7,406 bases of DNA from an uncultured Burkholderiaceae bacterium (lineage in GTDB: Bacteria; Pseudomonadota; Gammaproteobacteria; Burkholderiales; Burkholderiaceae_F). Made by a program: the position numbers and the translations under genes. The notes beneath the pieces are model-generated. The model saw only the letters and a program-made list of their open reading frames with translations, made no database searches and was not told where the DNA came from. This document shows, piece by piece, positions 4,657 through 7,406 of this stretch (within the stretch, counting starts at the first letter, position 1; every line of letters starts with the position of its first letter). Where the stretch lies: positions 1 through 7,406 of the forward strand of contig CALGWX010000047.1 in the NCBI GenBank assembly GCA_937936215.1, read 5' to 3'.

Positions 4657-6735
4657 ATGACCGCTCACGCCGCCTCGCCGGGCGAGGAAATCGTCCGCGC
4701 CGCCTGCCCGCACGACTGCCCCGACACCTGCGCGATGCTCGTCACCGTGCGGCGGGAAAACGGCCGCCGCCTGGCGGTGAAAATCGCCGGCGACCCGGAG
4801 CACCCGACCACGCGCGGCGCGCTGTGCACCAAGGTCAGCCGTTACCTGGAGCGCACCTACCACCCCGAGCGCCTGCTGCACCCGCTGAAGCGCATTGGCC
4901 GCAAGGGCGAGGGCCGGTTCGTACGCGTCGGCTGGGACGAGGCGCTCGACGACATCGCCGCGAGGCTAAAGAGCATCGCCGCCGTCGACCCGCAGCGCAT
5001 CGTGCCGTACTCCTACGCCGGCACGATGGGGCTGGTGCAGGGCGAGGCGATGGCCTTGCGCTTCTTCCACAGGCTCGGCGCGAGTCTTCTGGATCGCACC
5101 ATCTGCGCCACCGCCGGGGCCGAGGCGCTCGCCTACACGATCGGCACCCGCACCGGGCCGGCGATGGAAGCCTTCGCCGACGCGAAGCTCGTCATCCTGT
5201 GGGGCACCAACGCCATTGCCTCCAACCTGCACCTGTGGAGCTTCGTGCAGCAGGCCAAGCGCAATGGCGCGAAGCTGGTGGCGATCGACCCCTGGCGCTC
5301 CGACACCGCCGAGAAGTGCCACCAGCACATCGCCCTGCTGCCCGGCACCGACGGCGCGCTTGCCCTCGGCATGGCGCACGTGCTGATCCGTGAAGGCTGG
5401 CTCGACCGCGACTACATCGAGCGGTACACGCTGGGCTTCGAGGCGCTGGCGGCGCGCGCGGCCGAGTTCCCGCCGGCGCGGGTGGCCGAACTGTGCGGCA
5501 TCACCGCCGCCGAGGTCGAGCAGCTGGCGCGCGACTACGCGCACCTCCGCCCGGCGGCGATCCGCCTGAACTACGGCATGCAGCGGGCCGCCGGCGGCGG
5601 CAACGCGGTGCGCGCCGTGGCCTGCCTGCCGGCGCTGGCGGGCCACTGGCGCCACCCGGCCGGCGGCGTGCTGCTGTCCTCCAGCGGCGTGGCCGAGGTC
5701 GATGCGGCGAGGCTGTACCGGCCGGAGCTGCTCGCCGGCCGGCGGCCGCGGACGATCAACATGAGCGCGATCGGGCAGGCGCTGGCGAACGCGGAGCTGC
5801 CGATCGAGGCGCTGATCGTCTACAACAGCAACCCGGTGGCGGTGGCGCCCGACTCGCGCGCGGTGGCGGCGGGCTTCGCGCGCGAGGACCTGTTCACGGT
5901 CGTGCTGGAGCAGTTCCAGACCGACACCGCCGATTACGCCGACTACGTGCTGCCGGCCACCACGCAGCTCGAGCACGTCGACGTGCACAAGTCCTACGGC
6001 CACCTGTACGTGCTGGCCAACAACCCGGCGATCGAGCCGCTCGGGGAGGCGCTGCCGAACACGGAGATCTTTCGCCGCCTGGCCGCGAAGATGGGCTTCG
6101 CCGAGCCGTGCTTTGCCGAGTCGGATGACGAACTGGCGGCGCAGGCGTTCCGCCGCGATGGCGCCACCGCGCACGTCACTTGGCCGAGGCTGAAGGCGGC
6201 CGGCTGGCAGCGGCTGGACGTGCCGCAGCCGTACGCGCCGTTCGCCGAAGGCGCGTTTCCCACGCCGAGCGGCCGCTGCGAGTTCCACTCACAGGCGCTG
6301 GCCGACCTCGGGCTGGATCCCGTGCCGAACTACGTGCCACCGGCGGAGGTGGCCGACCCGGCGCTTGCGGCGCGCTTTCCGCTGGCGATCATCTCGCCGC
6401 CGGCGCGCAACTTCCTGAACTCCACCTTCGTCAACGTCAAGAGCCTGCGCGACGCGGAGGGCGAGCCGACGCTGCAGATCCACCCGCAGGACGCCGCCGC
6501 GCGGGGCATCGGCGACGGCGATCGGGTGCGGGTGTTCAACGACCGCGGCGAGTTCGAGCTGACGGCGCGCGTCACCGACCGTGCGCGGCCGGGCGTGGTG
6601 GTGGCGCTTTCGATCTGGTGGAAGAAGCTCGCCCGCGACGGCCGCAACGCCAACGAGGTGACCAGCCAGCGGCTGACCGACATCGGGCGCGCGCCAACGT
6701 TCTACGACTGCCGGGTCGAAGTGACGCGGCGGTAG
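4657..6735 (+). CDS. Molybdopterin oxidoreductase, [4Fe-4S]/bis-MGD type (DMSO reductase superfamily), substrate unknown
   Basis: This 692-residue catalytic subunit starts at ATG 4657, 4 bases after the argE stop. An in-frame ATG at 4516 lies inside the argE coding region and is rejected. No twin-arginine signal or membrane segment is seen, so it should be cytoplasmic. An N-terminal cluster motif, Cys17, Cys21, Cys25 (CPHDCPDTC) and Cys57 followed by Lys59, would bind one [4Fe-4S] cluster. The segment DRTICATAG followed by ADAKLVILWGTNA aligns by eye with the Mo-ligand region of NapA, making Cys150 the likely Mo ligand. Cofactor-binding stretches continue with VAIDPW, LLPGTDGALALG and a central VYNSNPVAVAP region. 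The last about 120 residues form the molydop-binding domain, with SPPARNFLNSTF, IHPQDAAARGIGDGDRV and NEVTSQRLTDIG. It resembles the BisC-like, formate-dehydrogenase-like group of stand-alone oxidoreductases. No electron-transfer subunit or Mo-cofactor gene is nearby. The substrate cannot be named. Confidence 0.88.
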   Translation: MTAHAASPGEEIVRAACPHDCPDTCAMLVTVRRENGRRLAVKIAGDPEHPTTRGALCTKVSRYLERTYHPERLLHPLKRIGRKGEGRFVRVGWDEALDDIAARLKSIAAVDPQRIVPYSYAGTMGLVQGEAMALRFFHRLGASLLDRTICATAGAEALAYTIGTRTGPAMEAFADAKLVILWGTNAIASNLHLWSFVQQAKRNGAKLVAIDPWRSDTAEKCHQHIALLPGTDGALALGMAHVLIREGWLDRDYIERYTLGFEALAARAAEFPPARVAELCGITAAEVEQLARDYAHLRPAAIRLNYGMQRAAGGGNAVRAVACLPALAGHWRHPAGGVLLSSSGVAEVDAARLYRPELLAGRRPRTINMSAIGQALANAELPIEALIVYNSNPVAVAPDSRAVAAGFAREDLFTVVLEQFQTDTADYADYVLPATTQLEHVDVHKSYGHLYVLANNPAIEPLGEALPNTEIFRRLAAKMGFAEPCFAESDDELAAQAFRRDGATAHVTWPRLKAAGWQRLDVPQPYAPFAEGAFPTPSGRCEFHSQALADLGLDPVPNYVPPAEVADPALAARFPLAIISPPARNFLNSTFVNVKSLRDAEGEPTLQIHPQDAAARGIGDGDRVRVFNDRGEFELTARVTDRARPGVVVALSIWWKKLARDGRNANEVTSQRLTDIGRAPTFYDCRVEVTRR

Positions 6736-6770
6736 CCGCGGCAGGTACCCTCGGCAGCGTACGCCGCGGC
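6735..6770. repeat. Repeated GCCGCGGC palindromes after the Mo-enzyme gene
   Basis: GCCGCGGC occurs at 6735-6742 and again at 6763-6770. Each copy is self-complementary, so the pair can also form an 8-bp stem with a 20-base loop right after the stop codon. There is no T-run, so this is at best a candidate Rho-dependent or mRNA-stabilising structure. The second copy lies at the edge of the duplicated segment described next. Confidence 0.3.
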
Positions 6771-6852
6771 GCAAGGCGCCACCGGCCCAGCCGGCAGCCT
6801 CAGCGACGCGAGACCAGCAGGCCGACCAGGAAGCCGACCCCGGCGGACAGCC
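6762..6852 (-). pseudogene. Partial duplicate of the DUF883 gene's 3' end (gene remnant)
   Basis: Bases 6762-6852 match 6893-6983 at an offset of 131 with 6 mismatches in 91 bases and no gaps. The match covers the last codons of the adjacent DUF883 gene, its stop codon and about 38 bases beyond it. On the minus strand the remnant encodes LSAGVGFLVGLLVSRR and then TGA at 6802-6800; the intact gene has LAAGVGFLVGLLVSRR. Upstream of this the frame has no start codon and meets a stop at 6904-6902. A one-base difference near 6853 also puts any further homology out of frame. It is therefore a fragment, not a gene. Because non-coding sequence beyond the stop is also duplicated, a segmental tandem duplication explains it better than two related genes. 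Confidence 0.75.
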
Positions 6853-6890
6853 TCGGCGGCGAGGCTCGGCGATGACACTCGGCGGCGACG
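6852..6890. repeat. Three 13-bp tandem repeats
   Basis: CTCGGCGGCGAGG (6852-6864), CTCGGCGATGACA (6865-6877) and CTCGGCGGCGACG (6878-6890) are three head-to-tail 13-mers sharing CTCGGCG. A similar unit, CTCGGCAGCGTAC, occurs at 6750-6762 at the outer edge of the remnant. The array fills the junction between the two copies of the duplicated segment and may record slippage at that junction. Confidence 0.55.
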
Positions 6891-6930
6891 CCCGCCGCGG
6901 CTCAAGGCGCCACCGCCCCGGCCGGCAGCG

Positions 6931-7233
6931 TCAGCGGCGCGAGACCAGCAGGCCGACCAGGAAGCCGACCCCGGCGGCCAGCCCGACGGCGCCCCACGGG
7001 TGCATGTGCACCCAGTCGTCGGTGGCGTGCAGCGCGGCGCGCGAGCGCTCGGCGGCGACGTGCTGCAGGTCGCCCAGCCGCGCCAGGGCGCGCCTCAGTT
7101 GCTCGGCCGCGCGGGCGCGCAGCTCATGCGCCTTCTCGCCGCTGGATTCCGCGGCCTGGGACAGCAGCGCCTGCACGTCGTCGAGCACGTGGCGGACATC
7201 GGCGGCCAGTTGTTCGCGGTTGACTTCATTCAT
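6931..7233 (-). CDS. DUF883 family membrane-tail protein (YqjD/ElaB-like)
   Basis: This is a 100-residue protein starting at ATG 7233, with GAGGTG 4 bases upstream as ribosome-binding site. The first about 70 residues are charged and Ala/Leu/Arg-rich and should form a long amphipathic helix or coiled coil (VNREQLAADVRHVLDD, EKAHELRARAAEQLRRAL). A typical DUF883 ending follows: HPW at 78-80, then a single Gly/Ala/Val-rich membrane segment (about 81-97) closed by SRR. In the family, E. coli YqjD and ElaB are inner-membrane proteins that bind ribosomes in stationary phase or act in stress responses; the role here is inferred by family only. Transcription converges with the Mo-enzyme gene. The gene's last codons are duplicated just downstream at 6762-6852. 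Confidence 0.9.
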   Translation of the reverse strand: MNEVNREQLAADVRHVLDDVQALLSQAAESSGEKAHELRARAAEQLRRALARLGDLQHVAAERSRAALHATDDWVHMHPWGAVGLAAGVGFLVGLLVSRR

Positions 7234-7237
7234 CGTT

Positions 7238-7243
7238 CACCTC
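7238..7243 (-). promoter_or_regulatory. Ribosome-binding site of the DUF883 gene
   Basis: GAGGTG on the minus strand ends 4 bases before the ATG at 7233, with its GAGG core 6 bases away. It supports the annotated start. Confidence 0.6.
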
Positions 7244-7274
7244 GGCGTGGGGCCTAGGACAGCCACTGTACGGC

Positions 7275-7288
7275 CGGCGGCGCCGCCG
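7275..7288. repeat. 14-bp perfect palindrome upstream of the DUF883 gene
   Basis: CGGCGGCGCCGCCG is self-complementary and lies about 40 bases upstream of the DUF883 start. A possible minus-strand -10 (TACAGT, 7270-7265, 4 of 6) lies between them without a clear -35. It could be a regulator site. A 12-bp core of the same type also occurs inside the end of argE at 4635-4646, so chance in GC-rich DNA is quite possible. Confidence 0.25.
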
Positions 7289-7406
7289 CGGTTGACGCCG
7301 GTCAGCGCCGCGTGCGTCCGGCTACTGCCCGAGGGAGCACCGCGCTTGCGGGATAACGATGAGCGCGGCCGGCAAGCTTGGCGAAAATCAAGCAATGGCC
7401 GCCCCG

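Noticed and set aside
4966..6288. A long minus-strand open frame (440 codons) opposite the Mo-enzyme
   Set aside because: It is antisense to a gene with clear cofactor-binding motifs and has an Arg/His/Gly/Val-biased composition typical of a shadow frame.
6702..6905. A 67-codon minus-strand frame across the duplicated spacer
   Set aside because: It is in a different frame from the DUF883 remnant, is Arg-rich without a motif, and overlaps the end of the Mo-enzyme gene.
7376..7393. GCTTG / CAAGC inverted repeat near the right edge
   Set aside because: The stem is only 5 bp with an 8-base loop and no T-run, so it is too weak to call a terminator or regulator site.
7359..7406. A possible gene start (ATG 7359 or 7395) running off the right edge
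   Set aside because: Only 16 codons are visible, with no clear ribosome-binding site and no recognisable family sequence; it cannot be supported from this window.

Overview
This window is a very GC-rich stretch of bacterial chromosome. Codon bias is strongly towards G or C in the third position. The gene types and the wording of the ArgE-like protein look most like a betaproteobacterium, probably of the Burkholderiales; this is a judgement from sequence feel, not a database match. Most of the window is ordinary chromosomal metabolism. No RNA gene, CRISPR array, insertion sequence or phage gene is visible.

Layout. (1) Positions 1-1113 (+): the C-terminal FAD/NAD(P)H half of a ferric-reductase-like flavoprotein enters from the left edge. 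It is followed after 2 bases by a small membrane-anchored mono-haem cytochrome c, and the two look like an electron-transfer pair. (2) Positions 1196-1869 (-): a FitAB-type VapBC toxin-antitoxin operon. A ribbon-helix-helix antitoxin overlaps a PIN-domain RNase toxin by 4 bases, and a tandem 8-bp repeat upstream is a candidate autoregulatory operator. (3) Positions 2005-3198 (-): an M20D amidohydrolase of the hippurate hydrolase / N-acyl-amino-acid hydrolase type. (4) Positions 3199-3443: a divergent intergenic region with a strong GC hairpin and a TACAAT -10 element. (5) Positions 3444-6735 (+): an ArgE-type M20 deacetylase. A single-subunit, apparently cytoplasmic molybdopterin oxidoreductase follows it with a 4-base gap, so the two form a likely two-gene operon. 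(6) Positions 6736-6930: a non-coding spacer with a partial tandem duplication of the tail of the next gene. (7) Positions 6931-7233 (-): a DUF883 (YqjD/ElaB-like) membrane-tail protein. (8) Positions 7234-7406: a short upstream region running off the window.

How it works together. The flavoreductase and cytochrome c probably move electrons at the membrane. The toxin-antitoxin pair is a self-contained unit. The two M20 hydrolases both cleave N-acyl groups from amino acids but belong to different subfamilies and are transcribed away from each other. The molybdenum enzyme has a [4Fe-4S] cluster and a predicted cysteine ligand to Mo, but no visible partner subunit; its substrate is unknown. I did not find a convincing new biological system. 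The points most worth a second look are the orphan Mo enzyme behind argE, the partial duplication at the DUF883 gene's 3' end, and the tandem operator-like repeat in front of the toxin-antitoxin operon.
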